64,000 nt of DNA from Candidatus Gromoviella agglomerans. Its GTDB lineage: Bacteria; Pseudomonadota; Alphaproteobacteria; CAJXXZ01; G021065005. The notes beneath the pieces are model-generated. The model was not told the DNA's origin and searched no databases. It saw only the letters and a list, made by a program, of their open reading frames with translations. The DNA is taken from NCBI RefSeq assembly GCF_021065005.1, contig NZ_CP069247.1, forward strand, positions 525,968-589,967, in the 5' to 3' direction. The stretch's first letter is position 1, and each line of letters starts with the position of its first letter. Positions 1 through 8,178 of the stretch are shown one piece after another. A program made the translations under genes and the position numbers.

Positions 1-279
1 GTTATGTCGTTAGTTCGTGGGTTGCCTGTAAAGAATGCTCTTTCTTTACTTGGGAGGTGTCCTAGAAGAGCTGCTTCTTATCTATATAAATTGGTTAAAT
101 CTGCTGCATCGAACTCTTTGCAAAATAGAGATTATCGTGGGGATTTATATATAGTTGAGGCTACTGTCGGAAGAGGAACTTGTGCTAAGAGGGTTGAGTT
201 TAAGGGGCGTGGAAAAACTGGTACTCGAACTAAGATTCAGTGCTATATGAGAGTTGTTATTGGAGGTACGGAGGTTTGA
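1..279 (+). CDS. rplV: 50S ribosomal protein uL22, 5' end cut by window edge
   Basis: Ribosomal protein uL22 binds 23S rRNA and lines the peptide exit tunnel. The frame is open from base 1. The visible 92 codons start inside the family's 'RGLPV..AL..L...PRRAA' helix, so about 20 N-terminal residues lie upstream of the window, and the ATG at base 4 is an internal methionine. The C-terminal half carries the conserved VEATVGRGTCAKRVEFKGRGK segment of the tunnel-facing loop in a divergent form. The gene opens a same-strand ribosomal run and ends in TGA one base before rpsC. Confidence 0.93.
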   Translation, partial: VMSLVRGLPVKNALSLLGRCPRRAASYLYKLVKSAASNSLQNRDYRGDLYIVEATVGRGTCAKRVEFKGRGKTGTRTKIQCYMRVVIGGTEV

Positions 280-280
280 T

Positions 281-958
281 ATGGGACAAAAGGTAAATCC
301 AATTAGTTTTAGATTGGGTGTGAATCATACTTGGAATTCAAGGTGGTTTGTTAGTAAGGTTGATTATTCTAAGTTTTTGGCTCGTGACTTGAGAATTCGT
401 GATATTGTTATTCAGCATTTTCCTTCTGGCGTTGTTTCAGATATTTTTATAGAGAAGATGCCTAAAAAACTTGTCATAACTATTAGGTCAAGTAGGGCGT
501 CTATGCTTTTGGGTAAAAAGGGATCTCAAATCGAATCTTTACATAAAAAGCTTCTTCCTGTTGTGAGTTTTTATGCTCCAGGTGATGATATTAGCATTAG
601 TGTTATTGAAATTTCGACTCCAGATCTTGATGTTGTTGCAATTTCTGCTGGAATTGCTCGTCAATTGGAGAAGCGTGCATCTTTTCGGCGAGTTATGAAG
701 AGGGCTATGCAGTTGGCTGTGAAAGCTGGAGCTCGTGGTATAAAGATAATTTGTTCCGGGCGTCTTGGTGGAGCTGATATTGCTCGTTCTGAAAAGGTTT
801 CGTATGGCTCTGTGCCTTTACATACTCTTCGAGCTGATATAAACTACTCGGAATCTGTTGCTAAGACTGCGTATGGTACGATTGGAGTTAAAGTTTGGGT
901 TTATTTCTCTGATGTTAGTTCGTATAATCCTTCAGCGTACGATAGAAGGTTGAGTTAG
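281..958 (+). CDS. rpsC: 30S ribosomal protein uS3
   Basis: uS3 sits at the mRNA entry site of the small subunit. The protein is 225 residues and starts with the family signature MGQKVNPISFRLG. It has an N-terminal KH domain with LGKKGSQIE as its GxxG-type loop, and a C-terminal domain with SGRLGGADIARSE. A longer open frame begins at 254, but the ATG at 281 is chosen because MGQKVNP is the invariant start and a GGAGGT motif lies upstream. It is followed by rplP after ten bases. Confidence 0.96.
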   Translation: MGQKVNPISFRLGVNHTWNSRWFVSKVDYSKFLARDLRIRDIVIQHFPSGVVSDIFIEKMPKKLVITIRSSRASMLLGKKGSQIESLHKKLLPVVSFYAPGDDISISVIEISTPDLDVVAISAGIARQLEKRASFRRVMKRAMQLAVKAGARGIKIICSGRLGGADIARSEKVSYGSVPLHTLRADINYSESVAKTAYGTIGVKVWVYFSDVSSYNPSAYDRRLS

Positions 959-968
959 GGGTGGTGAT

Positions 969-1421
969 ATGTTTTTTCCAAAGAAGACAAAATATAGAAA
1001 ATTTATGAAAGGCCGAATTCACGGAATTAATACAAAAGGAGCGACCTTGAGTTATGGAGTAGGCTCTGTAAAGTCTGGTGTTAGTGGGTGTTATGGATTA
1101 AAAGCTCTTACGCCTGGGAGAGTCACTTCTAGAGAAATAGAGTCTGCCAGAATGGCTGTAAAAAAAATTGCTCGCTCTGGTCGTTTGTGGATAAGGATTT
1201 TTCCTGATATCGCTGTTTCTGGAAAGCCTGCAGAAGTGCGTATGGGTAAGGGAAAAGGTGATATTGATAGGTGGGTGTGTAGAGTTAAGCCTGGTACAAT
1301 TATATTTGAGATAGATGGCGTTGAGTTTGATTCTGCTAAAGCTGCTCTTGAGATGGCGGCGAATAAATTGTCTGTATGTGCCAAAGTTGTTAGTATTTTG
1401 GATAGTGGAATGTTGGTTTAG
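969..1421 (+). CDS. rplP: 50S ribosomal protein uL16
   Basis: uL16 helps shape the peptidyl-transferase and A-site region of the large subunit. The 150-residue product begins MFFPKKTKYRKFMKGRIHG, a match to the usual 'MLQPKRTKYRK..KGR..G' start. It contains the core segment WIRIFPDIAVSGKPAEVRMGKGKG, the most conserved stretch of the family. It is slightly longer than the typical 136-138 residues, with the extra length at the C-terminus. It lies between rpsC and rpmC in the canonical order. Confidence 0.96.
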   Translation: MFFPKKTKYRKFMKGRIHGINTKGATLSYGVGSVKSGVSGCYGLKALTPGRVTSREIESARMAVKKIARSGRLWIRIFPDIAVSGKPAEVRMGKGKGDIDRWVCRVKPGTIIFEIDGVEFDSAKAALEMAANKLSVCAKVVSILDSGMLV

Positions 1422-1432
1422 GAGGTAATCAT

Positions 1433-1615
1433 ATGGGGTTAAAGTTTAGTAATGTTAATATTGATTCTGAGGTTATGAGCTTGAAGTTGCAGATGTATTT
1501 TTTGAGATGTAAGTCTGTTGTGGGTGAAGCTCCTCCTTCTCACGTTTTTAAGAAATTGAGGCGTGATATTGCGAGATCTATTCATAAATCTCTTGTTGGA
1601 GGTGGGAATGTCTAA
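1433..1615 (+). CDS. rpmC: 50S ribosomal protein uL29
   Basis: uL29 is a small two-helix protein near the exit tunnel and contributes to docking of SRP and trigger factor. The 60-residue product fits the family length, and the C-terminal pattern 'LRRDIARSIHKSL' corresponds to the usual 'R..IARI.T.L' helix. GGAGGTAATCAT places a clear ribosome-binding site before the ATG. The stop overlaps the start of rpsQ by eight bases. The divergent first half means identification rests partly on its position between rplP and rpsQ. Confidence 0.88.
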   Translation: MGLKFSNVNIDSEVMSLKLQMYFLRCKSVVGEAPPSHVFKKLRRDIARSIHKSLVGGGNV

Positions 1616-1856
1616 GAAAGTCTTAAGTGGAGTTGTTGTAAGGTCCAATGGAGATAAGACCATTTATGTTTTGGTAACAGATGTTCGGCCTCACCCTTTG
1701 TATAAAAAGGTTATGAGTGTTTCTAAGAAATATCCCGTTCATAATCCAAGAAATGTAGATTATGCTTTGCATTCAGTGGTAAATATAGTTGAATCAAGGC
1801 CGTTTTCAAAGACCAAGAAATGGTGTGTAGTTTATAATGATGGAGTTTTGTCATGA
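1608..1856 (+). CDS. rpsQ: 30S ribosomal protein uS17
   Basis: uS17 is a primary 16S rRNA-binding protein with an OB fold. The 82-residue product starts MSKKVLSGVVVRSNGDKTIYVLV, matching the family's 'L.G.V.S.KMDKT..V.V' strand. It continues with the PHPLYKKV and KKYPVHNP segments. The ATG at 1608 is preferred over an upstream in-frame ATG at 1563 because that one would add unrelated residues from inside rpmC and GGAGGTGGGA precedes 1608. It overlaps rplN by four bases (ATGA). Confidence 0.95.
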   Translation: MSKKVLSGVVVRSNGDKTIYVLVTDVRPHPLYKKVMSVSKKYPVHNPRNVDYALHSVVNIVESRPFSKTKKWCVVYNDGVLS

Positions 1857-2212
1857 TTAGAATGGAAAGTTGTTTATCTGTGATCGATAATACAGGCGCT
1901 AAAATTGTTAAATGTATTAAGGTTTTAGGTGGATCTCGAAGGAAGTTCGCAAAAGTTGGCGATATAATTGTTGCTTCAGTTCAGGAAGTCACTCCTGATT
2001 CATCAGTAAAGAAAGGAGCGGTTGTTAAGGTTGCTATAGTTAGTACAAAGAATCGCATTCCTAGATTTGGTGGAGTTTTTGTGAGATTTGACACTAATGC
2101 GGCGGTGATTGTTTCAGCTCAAGGTGCTATGGTTGGGACTCGTGTTCTTAAGCCAATTTCAAGATTGGTTAAAGTGGATAAAGTTGCTTCAAGGGCGATG
2201 GAGGTGATATGA
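1853..2212 (+). CDS. rplN: 50S ribosomal protein uL14
   Basis: uL14 sits at the subunit interface and takes part in bridges to 16S rRNA. The 119-residue protein is within the family range (about 122). It has the 'VIDNTGAKIVKCIKVLGGSRRKFAKVGDIIVASV' core and the 'FVRFDTNAAVIV' strand. It overlaps rpsQ and rplX by four bases each, which suggests coupled translation in this operon. Confidence 0.97.
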   Translation: MIRMESCLSVIDNTGAKIVKCIKVLGGSRRKFAKVGDIIVASVQEVTPDSSVKKGAVVKVAIVSTKNRIPRFGGVFVRFDTNAAVIVSAQGAMVGTRVLKPISRLVKVDKVASRAMEVI

Positions 2213-2538
2213 GTTGGAAAGTTGTGGTTGGTGATTTTGTTGAAGTTATCTATGGTTCTTACAAGGGTTATAGGGGTAACGTGATGAAGGTTGATAGGTC
2301 GTCCAATATGGTTATGGTTTCTGGAGCTTGTATGCGAGTAAAACATAAGAAGCCTTCTGATGGGAATCCTGGAGAAGTTATTCGCTCTGAGTCATTTATT
2401 CATAAATCCAATGTTATGCATATTATGCAGGATGGTTCGCTTTCTAGAGTTGGTTTTAGATTTAAGGATTATAATGGAAAGAAGGTGAAAGTGAGGTTTT
2501 TTAAGAAAAATTCTGAGGAGGTGAAGTATGTCCGATAA
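2209..2538 (+). CDS. rplX: 50S ribosomal protein uL24
   Basis: uL24 is an assembly initiator of the large subunit, with an N-terminal KOW motif. The KOW-type stretch is visible as 'VGDFVEVIYGSYKGYRGNVMKVDRSSNMVMV', followed by the family's 'R..RFKDYNGKKVKV..F' C-terminus. At 109 residues it is of normal length. The start overlaps the rplN stop as ATGA and the end overlaps rplE by eleven bases. Confidence 0.95.
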   Translation: MSWKVVVGDFVEVIYGSYKGYRGNVMKVDRSSNMVMVSGACMRVKHKKPSDGNPGEVIRSESFIHKSNVMHIMQDGSLSRVGFRFKDYNGKKVKVRFFKKNSEEVKYVR

Positions 2539-3091
2539 TGTTTCTTCTTATTTGAGGAATATATACGAAACTGTTACTGTGCCAGCTTTAAGAGAAAAAT
2601 TTGGTTATGGAAATTTGTTTCAGGTTCCAAAGATAGTCAAAGTTTCGTTAACAGTTGGTGTGTCTCCTAAGCTGGGCAAAGATGTATTTGAAAATGTTTC
2701 ACAAGATTTGAGAATGATATCTGGGCAAAGTCCTATGATATGCAAGGCCAGGCGTTCTATTGCAGGTTTTGGTATTAGAGAGGGTATGAATATAGGTGTC
2801 ATGGTTACTTTGCGTGGCAACAGAATGTATAATTTTCTCGAAAAATTGATTTATTATGCATTGCCTAGAGTCCGTGATTTTAAAGGTTTTTCATCAAGTG
2901 GGTTTGATGGTAATGGTAATTATTCTTTTGGCCTCCCTGATCGTCATGTTTTTTTGGAAGCAAATAGTCATTTACTTGACAAGCCTGGTATATCGGTTAC
3001 TATAGTTACTAATTCTTCTAATGATGTTCAAGTGATGCATATGCTTCAATCTTTGGGAATCCCTTTTATTTCTTGGAGGGTAAATGGCTAA
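2528..3091 (+). CDS. rplE: 50S ribosomal protein uL5
   Basis: uL5 binds 5S rRNA and contacts P-site tRNA. The 187-residue product shows 'NLFQVPKIVKVSLTVGV', 'ICKARRSIAGFGIREGMNIGVMVTLRGNRMY.FL.KL' and 'LPRVRDFKGF', all family landmarks. It lies between rplX and rpsN as expected. A GAGGAGGTGAAGT ribosome-binding site inside the end of rplX precedes the ATG. It overlaps rpsN by eight bases. Confidence 0.97.
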   Translation: MSDNVSSYLRNIYETVTVPALREKFGYGNLFQVPKIVKVSLTVGVSPKLGKDVFENVSQDLRMISGQSPMICKARRSIAGFGIREGMNIGVMVTLRGNRMYNFLEKLIYYALPRVRDFKGFSSSGFDGNGNYSFGLPDRHVFLEANSHLLDKPGISVTIVTNSSNDVQVMHMLQSLGIPFISWRVNG

Positions 3092-3389
3092 AGTTTCTTC
3101 TATTGAAAAGAATAATTATCGTGCCACTTTGGTGAAAAAATATGACAAGAAGAGGTCTGCACTGAAGTCAATAATTATGGATAAATCTTTGCCTTTGTCA
3201 GATAGGTATGCTGCTTCGATGAAAATGGCAAAATTGCCTAGATATTCTTCTAAGATTTGTTTGGTAAATCGTTGTGCTATTACTGGTAGATCGAGAGGTG
3301 TGTATAGAAAGAGGTTTGGTGGAATATCGAGGATTATGCTTAGAAAGCTTGCTTCGTTTGGTTTATTAAATGGTGTTGTAAAGGCTTGA
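3084..3389 (+). CDS. rpsN: 30S ribosomal protein uS14
   Basis: uS14 is a late-assembling head protein of the small subunit. The 101-residue form lacks the CxxC pairs of the short zinc-binding type, so it is the long, zinc-free version usual in Proteobacteria. Landmarks are 'LPRYSSKICLVNRCAITGRSRGVYRKRFGGISRIMLRKLA', matching the family's 'NRC..TGRPRG..R.FG.SR..LRE.A'. It is followed by rpsH after fifteen bases, with GGAGG before the next start. Confidence 0.96.
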   Translation: MAKVSSIEKNNYRATLVKKYDKKRSALKSIIMDKSLPLSDRYAASMKMAKLPRYSSKICLVNRCAITGRSRGVYRKRFGGISRIMLRKLASFGLLNGVVKA

Positions 3390-3404
3390 TTTTGGAGGTA
3401 TAAG

Positions 3405-3788
3405 ATGGATATTGTTGCTGATATGTTGACGAGAATAAGAAACGCTTGCATCGCTCGTCATAAAACTGTTGATGTAATTTTTTCAAAATTAAATCGAAAT
3501 ATTCTTGATGTTATGCGTAAGCAAGGTTATATTGCTGATTATAGTTTTATTAAATCTGGCGTGAGAGAAATGCTTAGGGTGCAATTGAGGTATTTTGAGA
3601 AAAATCCCGTTATTTCTATAATAAAGAAAGTTTCTTTGCCTGGTTGTAGGATGTACGCTGGTTGCAGATCTTTGTTTGATGATAGGCGTGGTTTGTATAT
3701 ATTGTCTACTTCTAAGGGTGTAATGTCTCAATTTGAGGCTTTTTATGATCATAAAGTTGGTGGAGAGGTTTTGTGTTATGTTTTTTGA
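3405..3788 (+). CDS. rpsH: 30S ribosomal protein uS8
   Basis: uS8 is a primary binder of the central 16S rRNA domain and, in E. coli, the translational repressor of the spc operon. The protein is 127 residues and starts MDIVADMLTRIRNACIAR, typical of the family ('D.IADMLTRIRNA'). The C-terminal signature region is recognisable as 'YILSTSKGVMSQFEA....VGGEVLCYVF'. It overlaps rplF by eleven bases. Whether autogenous control exists here is not visible. Confidence 0.96.
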   Translation: MDIVADMLTRIRNACIARHKTVDVIFSKLNRNILDVMRKQGYIADYSFIKSGVREMLRVQLRYFEKNPVISIIKKVSLPGCRMYAGCRSLFDDRRGLYILSTSKGVMSQFEAFYDHKVGGEVLCYVF

Positions 3789-4374
3789 TTGTTCTGACGT
3801 TTCTTTTAAGCCATCTCAGTCTAGAGTTGCTTGTAATTTTCTAAATATTGATGGAGTGGATGTTTCTATAAGTGCTGATTCTGTTCTTTCTGTGAAAGGG
3901 CCTAAGGGGGATCTTTTTTTTAAAATTCCTAATGGAGTTCGATTTTATAAAGATCAGTCAAAAGTATTTGTTAGTGAAGTTTCTGAGAATTTTGTTAGCA
4001 TCGCTGGAACTGTTCGTAGCGTTGTTAATAATATGATAATTGGTGTGAAGGATGGGTTTTTTAAGACATTAAAGCTATCTGGAGTCGGTTTTAAAGTTTC
4101 AAGTAGTGATGGAAATCTTGTGATGAATATTGGTTATAGCCATCAGGTTGTTTTCCCTCTGCCAAAAGGTATTTCTGTTTCTTTAATTTCTCAAACTGCT
4201 TTTTCTTTGCATTCTATTGATTGTGTGCTTCTAGGTGATATTGTTCATAAAATAAAATCTCTTAGAAAGCCTGAGCCTTACAAAGGTCGTGGTATTTTTG
4301 AAGAGGGTCATTCTATAATTTTGAAGGAAGTTAAGAAAAAATCTGCAACTGTAAAGGAGGCTAAGAAGAAATGA
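3778..4374 (+). CDS. rplF: 50S ribosomal protein uL6
   Basis: uL6 lies near the factor-binding site of the large subunit. The family core is clear: 'VKGPKGDLFFKIPNGV', 'VGFKVSSSDGNLVMNIGYSH' and the C-terminal 'IKSLRKPEPYKGRGIFEE'. The ATG at 3778 was chosen over one at 3733, which would begin deep inside rpsH. The product of 198 residues is about twenty longer than usual, with extra residues at the N-terminus and a lysine-rich tail (KEVKKKSATVKEAKKK). It overlaps rplR by four bases. Confidence 0.94.
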   Translation: MFFDCSDVSFKPSQSRVACNFLNIDGVDVSISADSVLSVKGPKGDLFFKIPNGVRFYKDQSKVFVSEVSENFVSIAGTVRSVVNNMIIGVKDGFFKTLKLSGVGFKVSSSDGNLVMNIGYSHQVVFPLPKGISVSLISQTAFSLHSIDCVLLGDIVHKIKSLRKPEPYKGRGIFEEGHSIILKEVKKKSATVKEAKKK

Positions 4375-4757
4375 CGATTAATTCTGTGTATTTTGCTAGA
4401 AAGCTTAGATCAGTAAGGGTTAGGAAAAAGTTGAAACAGGTGTCTGGTGATAGTCTCAGGCTTTCTATTTTTAGATCCAACCGTCATATAGAGGTTCAAC
4501 TTATAGATGATTCTCAAGGTAAGACCCTGTTGTGTGTTTCAACTTTGCAGAAATGGTTTTCTGGCTCTGGATCTACTGTTGAAGCTGCTGAAAAACTCGG
4601 TAAAAAGTTTAGTGAGCTTTATCAGGCGATTGGTTCGCCAGATTTATATTTTGATAGAGGTTGTTATTCTTATCATGGTAGAGTAAAATCTTTTGTTGAT
4701 TCTGCTATTAGTGCTGGGTTGATTTTGCGTAAGCAGAAATCGTCCGTAAATAGTTGA
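4371..4757 (+). CDS. rplR: 50S ribosomal protein uL18
   Basis: uL18 binds 5S rRNA in the central protuberance together with uL5. The 128-residue product has the basic N-terminus, the 'LRLSIFRSNRHIEVQLIDD' strand (family 'RL.VFRSNRHIYAQ.IDD') and the 'YHGRVKSFVDSAISAGL' end. The ATG overlaps the rplF stop. A 22-base gap with a strong GAGGAGGGAG site follows before rpsE. Confidence 0.95.
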   Translation: MTINSVYFARKLRSVRVRKKLKQVSGDSLRLSIFRSNRHIEVQLIDDSQGKTLLCVSTLQKWFSGSGSTVEAAEKLGKKFSELYQAIGSPDLYFDRGCYSYHGRVKSFVDSAISAGLILRKQKSSVNS

Positions 4758-4779
4758 GTTTTAGAGGAGGGAGTTTTTT

Positions 4780-5292
4780 ATGGCGAGATCTAAATTAAGT
4801 GAAGATACTAAGCGTTATGTTATATCTGTTAACAGGACTACAAAAGTTGTTAAGGGTGGTGCGAATTTTTCTTTTTCGAGTTTTGTTGTTGTTGGAGATG
4901 GAAACGGTCGTGTTGGTGTTGGATTTGGGAAAGCTAAAGAAGTTGCTGATGCTACTAGAAAAGCTACGGATTATGCGGCGAATTCTATGATATTTATTCC
5001 GTTAAAAGAAAAAAGAACCGTGTATTATAGTTTTTTGGGTAAAAGTGGTGCTTCTTCTGTGTTTGTTCAGCCAGCGCCTGCTGGTAGTGGAATACGCTCT
5101 TCCAGAGTGTCTCGGTGTATTTTTGAAGCTCTTGGGGTGAAAGATGTTGTGGCGAAGTGTATTGGTAGTCATAACCCGTTAAATGTTGCTAAAGCTGTTC
5201 TGAATGCTCTTGTTTCTATAAAATCCCCTACTTTCATGAAGAAAATGAGGGGTAAGAAATTTCATGGAGGTAATGATGAGTCTGTTGAATAA
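4780..5292 (+). CDS. rpsE: 30S ribosomal protein uS5
   Basis: uS5 contributes to decoding fidelity and mRNA unwinding at the entry channel. The 170-residue product carries the dsRNA-binding-like N-terminal fold with 'VNRTTKVVKGGANFSFSSFVVVGDGNGRVGVGFGKAKEV'. The C-terminal region has 'PAPAGSGIRSSRVSRCIFEALGVKDVVAKCIGSHNPLNVAKA'. Its last 17 bases overlap rplO. In most bacteria rpmD lies between these two genes; here there is no room for it. Confidence 0.97.
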   Translation: MARSKLSEDTKRYVISVNRTTKVVKGGANFSFSSFVVVGDGNGRVGVGFGKAKEVADATRKATDYAANSMIFIPLKEKRTVYYSFLGKSGASSVFVQPAPAGSGIRSSRVSRCIFEALGVKDVVAKCIGSHNPLNVAKAVLNALVSIKSPTFMKKMRGKKFHGGNDESVE

Positions 5293-5731
5293 TTTGCCAA
5301 AATCTTATGGAGTGGGAAAAAAAAGGAAAAGAATTGGCCGTGGTATAGGTTCTGGAAAGGGAAAGACGGCTGGATTTGGTCATAAAGGTCAAAAAGCTCG
5401 CTCTGGCGTTGCTGTTAAGGGATTTGAGGGTGGCCAGACGCCTATTCATATGAGGCTGCCTAAGAGAGGATTTGTTAGTCATGTCAAAAAGGATGATTTT
5501 GCCATTACTTTGCGTTCTATTCAAGGGTTAATTGATTCAAAGAGGATTTCTTCCGATGTGATTGACATTTCGATTTTGAGATCAATAGGTCTGGTTGGTG
5601 AAAAGAGTAAGCTCAGAATTATTGGTAATTATGGTCTTGTTTCTTCGTTGAAGTTTAATGTTCATCATTGTAGTACTGGCGCGAAAGAGATGATCATTAG
5701 ATCTGGCGGTAGTGTAAATTTGGTTGGTTGA
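5276..5731 (+). CDS. rplO: 50S ribosomal protein uL15
   Basis: uL15 is a late-assembly protein of the large subunit. The basic N-terminal segment 'KKRKRIGRGIGSGKGKTAGFGHKGQKAR' is diagnostic and is followed by 'GFEGGQTPIHMRLPKRGF'. Two adjacent ATGs exist at 5273 and 5276. The second sits five bases from GGAGG, the first only two, so 5276 is preferred, giving 151 residues. It precedes secY by one base. Confidence 0.95.
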   Translation: MSLLNNLPKSYGVGKKRKRIGRGIGSGKGKTAGFGHKGQKARSGVAVKGFEGGQTPIHMRLPKRGFVSHVKKDDFAITLRSIQGLIDSKRISSDVIDISILRSIGLVGEKSKLRIIGNYGLVSSLKFNVHHCSTGAKEMIIRSGGSVNLVG

Positions 5732-5732
5732 A

Positions 5733-7073
5733 ATGTCTGTATCTAGATTGAATGCTAAGAAATTTGATCCTTATGCTCACCTAAATGAGTCTAATGTTTC
5801 TGATTTGTTCCGTAGGGTTTTTTATACTTTATTTATACTTTTAATATGTAGAATTGGTGTTCATATTCCTCTTCCTGGCGTAAGGTCTGATGTTGTATTG
5901 GAATTGGTCCGTAGTAGCGGTGCCGGTTTGTTGGGTATGTTTGATATGTTTTCAGGTGGAGCAGTCTCCAATATGTCTATCATGGCCTTGGGTCTGATGC
6001 CCTACATATCTTCTAGCATAATAGTACAATTGTTTTCGGTGGTGTCTCCTTATTTAAAGGATTTGAAAAAATCTGGTGGTGAGGTTGGTCAGAGAAAAAT
6101 TAATCAATATACCCGCTATGGAGCTGTTTTTATAGGTTTGTTCCAGTCTTTTGCTGTTGCAAATGGACTTGAAGTTTTGTCTTCACACTCTGGTATGATG
6201 GCAGTTCCTTATCCTGGCTTCTTTTTTAAATTCACATCAGTTATCAGTCTTGTATCTGGTACGTTATTTTTGGTCTGGTTGGGTGAACGTATATCAGCTA
6301 GAGGAATAGGTAATGGATCTTCTATGATAATATACGCTGGAATAGTTTCAAATTTGCCACAATCTGCTTATAGAACAATTGAATTGGGTAAAATTGGTGC
6401 TGTTTCTAGCTTTATTATGATTGCAGTTCTTGTTTCAGTGATTTTTATCATATTATTTATAGTTTTCTTTGAAAAAGCCATTAGAAAAGTGCCATTTTTT
6501 CATGCTAGACATAATGTTCAAGGTTCGGTTAATAGATCTTCTTACATTCCAATCAAGGTAAATATGTCTGGAGTGTTGCCACCGATATTTGCAGGTGCTT
6601 TGTTGGGTATACCTCAGATTTTGATTCAATTTTTCGGCTCTTCTGATATGTGGTTTGTTTCATTTATGTTGAGGATTTTGTCTCATGGGCATCCGGTTTT
6701 TATAGTTTTATATATATCGTTGATAGTCTTTTTTTCATTTTTTTATGCTCCTATTATATTTAATACTGAGCAGATTGCTAATGAAATGCGCAAAAGTGGA
6801 GCATCTATTGATGGTATGAGGGCTGGTGATAAAACTAAGGAATATTTGGATCATATTTTAAATAGATTGACATTTATAGGTGCATTTTATATATCTGCTA
6901 TTTGTATTATACCTGAATTGATTTTATCAATAGTTTCTTTACAATTTTATCTTGGTGGTACTAGCATGCTTATTATTGTTGGTGTCAGCATTGAGGTTAT
7001 GACACAAGTTGCATCTTATCTTTTGGGCTCTAAGTACGCACATATTGTAAATAAACCATGGTTAAGAAATTAG
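5733..7073 (+). CDS. secY: Preprotein translocase channel subunit SecY
   Basis: SecY forms the protein-conducting channel of the Sec translocon in the inner membrane. The 446-residue product has the expected ten hydrophobic segments. Signatures include 'RIGVHIPLPGV', 'LGLMPYISSSIIVQLFSVV' and 'LGERISARGIGNGSSMIIYAGIV'. Later come 'IPIKVNMSGVLPPIFA' and the C-terminal 'QFYLGGTSMLIIVGV'. The ATG at 5733 was taken over a TTG at 5724. It closes the contiguous ribosomal block, and 457 bases without a gene follow. Confidence 0.97.
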   Translation: MSVSRLNAKKFDPYAHLNESNVSDLFRRVFYTLFILLICRIGVHIPLPGVRSDVVLELVRSSGAGLLGMFDMFSGGAVSNMSIMALGLMPYISSSIIVQLFSVVSPYLKDLKKSGGEVGQRKINQYTRYGAVFIGLFQSFAVANGLEVLSSHSGMMAVPYPGFFFKFTSVISLVSGTLFLVWLGERISARGIGNGSSMIIYAGIVSNLPQSAYRTIELGKIGAVSSFIMIAVLVSVIFIILFIVFFEKAIRKVPFFHARHNVQGSVNRSSYIPIKVNMSGVLPPIFAGALLGIPQILIQFFGSSDMWFVSFMLRILSHGHPVFIVLYISLIVFFSFFYAPIIFNTEQIANEMRKSGASIDGMRAGDKTKEYLDHILNRLTFIGAFYISAICIIPELILSIVSLQFYLGGTSMLIIVGVSIEVMTQVASYLLGSKYAHIVNKPWLRN

Positions 7074-7530
7074 TTGGTAGTTTTTGAGAAAATTTTATTG
7101 TAAAAGATGATTTAGCTTTGATAGAAGTTATGTTATATCTGAGATGTTATATTGACTTATTCTAATTAATATGGAAGTGAGTATTTTCGTTACTCTAATC
7201 ATATGCGCTGCTTGCACATGATAAAATCGAAACTTTTATATGATATAAAAAATCTTATATTACATTAACATAAAATGGATGCTATTAAGATTGATACGAT
7301 CATGTAATCGAAATTTTTTACTATAATATATAAAAATCGAAAAATTTGAGCAAAGTGATATGAAAAAATTGTAAAGTATCTTAGTTATTTATCTTGTGCC
7401 GAAAGCTTTTTTTTGTGTGATTTTATCAGATATTATGTTATCTTTATGGTTTTTGATATTTTCATTTATTTGATTTTATTTGATTTTATTGATATAAAAA
7501 TACATATATTTTTTATAAAACATTTGTACG
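7074..7530. other. Long intergenic stretch between secY and adk
   Basis: No convincing gene lies in these 457 bases. The sequence is very AT-rich and all frames are short. An imperfect inverted repeat around 7198-7222 (ATCATATG...CATGAT) could form a hairpin, but it is not followed by a T-run, so it is not a clear terminator. In many relatives secY and adk are adjacent, so this gap may be eroded operon sequence; that is inference. Confidence 0.5.
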
Positions 7531-8178
7531 ATGAACATCGTTCTTTTAGGGGCTCCTGGATCTGGCAAAGGAACTCAATCTTTAATTTTGTGTAAAAAAT
7601 TTAATCTTTATTGTCTGATGATGGGTGCATTAGCTAGAATTGAAGCGTCTATGCCAACTCCATTGGGTGCAAAAATTAGTGAAATTTTGAACTCAGGGAG
7701 TCTTTTGAATGATGAAATGTTTGTAATACTCTTAAAAAAAGGGTTGTCCAAAAATATCAATGAATTCAAAGGGATTTTGTTTGATGGAGTTGTGCGTACA
7801 TTGAATGAGGCGGTTATATTAGATGAATCCATGAAAGAGATGGGATTAGGATCGATAGATTATGTAATAGAAATTTCAGTTAGTATAACTGATGTGCAAA
7901 ATCGAATTTTGAACAGATTGATATGCAAAAATTGTAATGCATCTTACTCATTAAGGAATTATTCAAAAGATTTTTGCGAGCTGTGTAAAGAAAATTTGGT
8001 TAAACGTAGCGATGATAATTTAAAAGCTTTACAGAGTAGAATCGATGGGTATTTTGATATGCGTCAAAAAATAGTTGATTATTATTCCGGAAATGGCATT
8101 CAGATTAATATAATAGACGGTTGTGGGAATGTAGAAGATGTGTCTGCAAACATATTGAGTGTTTTGCAAAATACATAA
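7531..8178 (+). CDS. adk: Adenylate kinase, divergent AMP site
   Basis: Adenylate kinase interconverts ATP + AMP and 2 ADP. The 215-residue product begins with the P-loop GAPGSGKGT (7-15). It has a zinc-type LID with cysteines at about 132, 135, 149 and 152, and conserved LID and core arginines ('KRSDDN', 'LQSRIDGY'). The AMP-binding motifs are altered: 'STGDMLR' reads roughly MMGALAR and 'DGFPRT' reads DGVVRT. The arginines of both motifs remain. It follows secY as in other bacteria, but rpsM, rpsK, rpoA and rplQ do not follow. The enzyme is probably active, though altered AMP handling is possible. Confidence 0.9.
   Translation: MNIVLLGAPGSGKGTQSLILCKKFNLYCLMMGALARIEASMPTPLGAKISEILNSGSLLNDEMFVILLKKGLSKNINEFKGILFDGVVRTLNEAVILDESMKEMGLGSIDYVIEISVSITDVQNRILNRLICKNCNASYSLRNYSKDFCELCKENLVKRSDDNLKALQSRIDGYFDMRQKIVDYYSGNGIQINIIDGCGNVEDVSANILSVLQNT

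Noticed and set aside
7413..7595. 60-codon plus-strand frame before adk
   Set aside because: It overlaps the adk P-loop coding region in another frame and is made almost wholly of Ile, Phe and Tyr.
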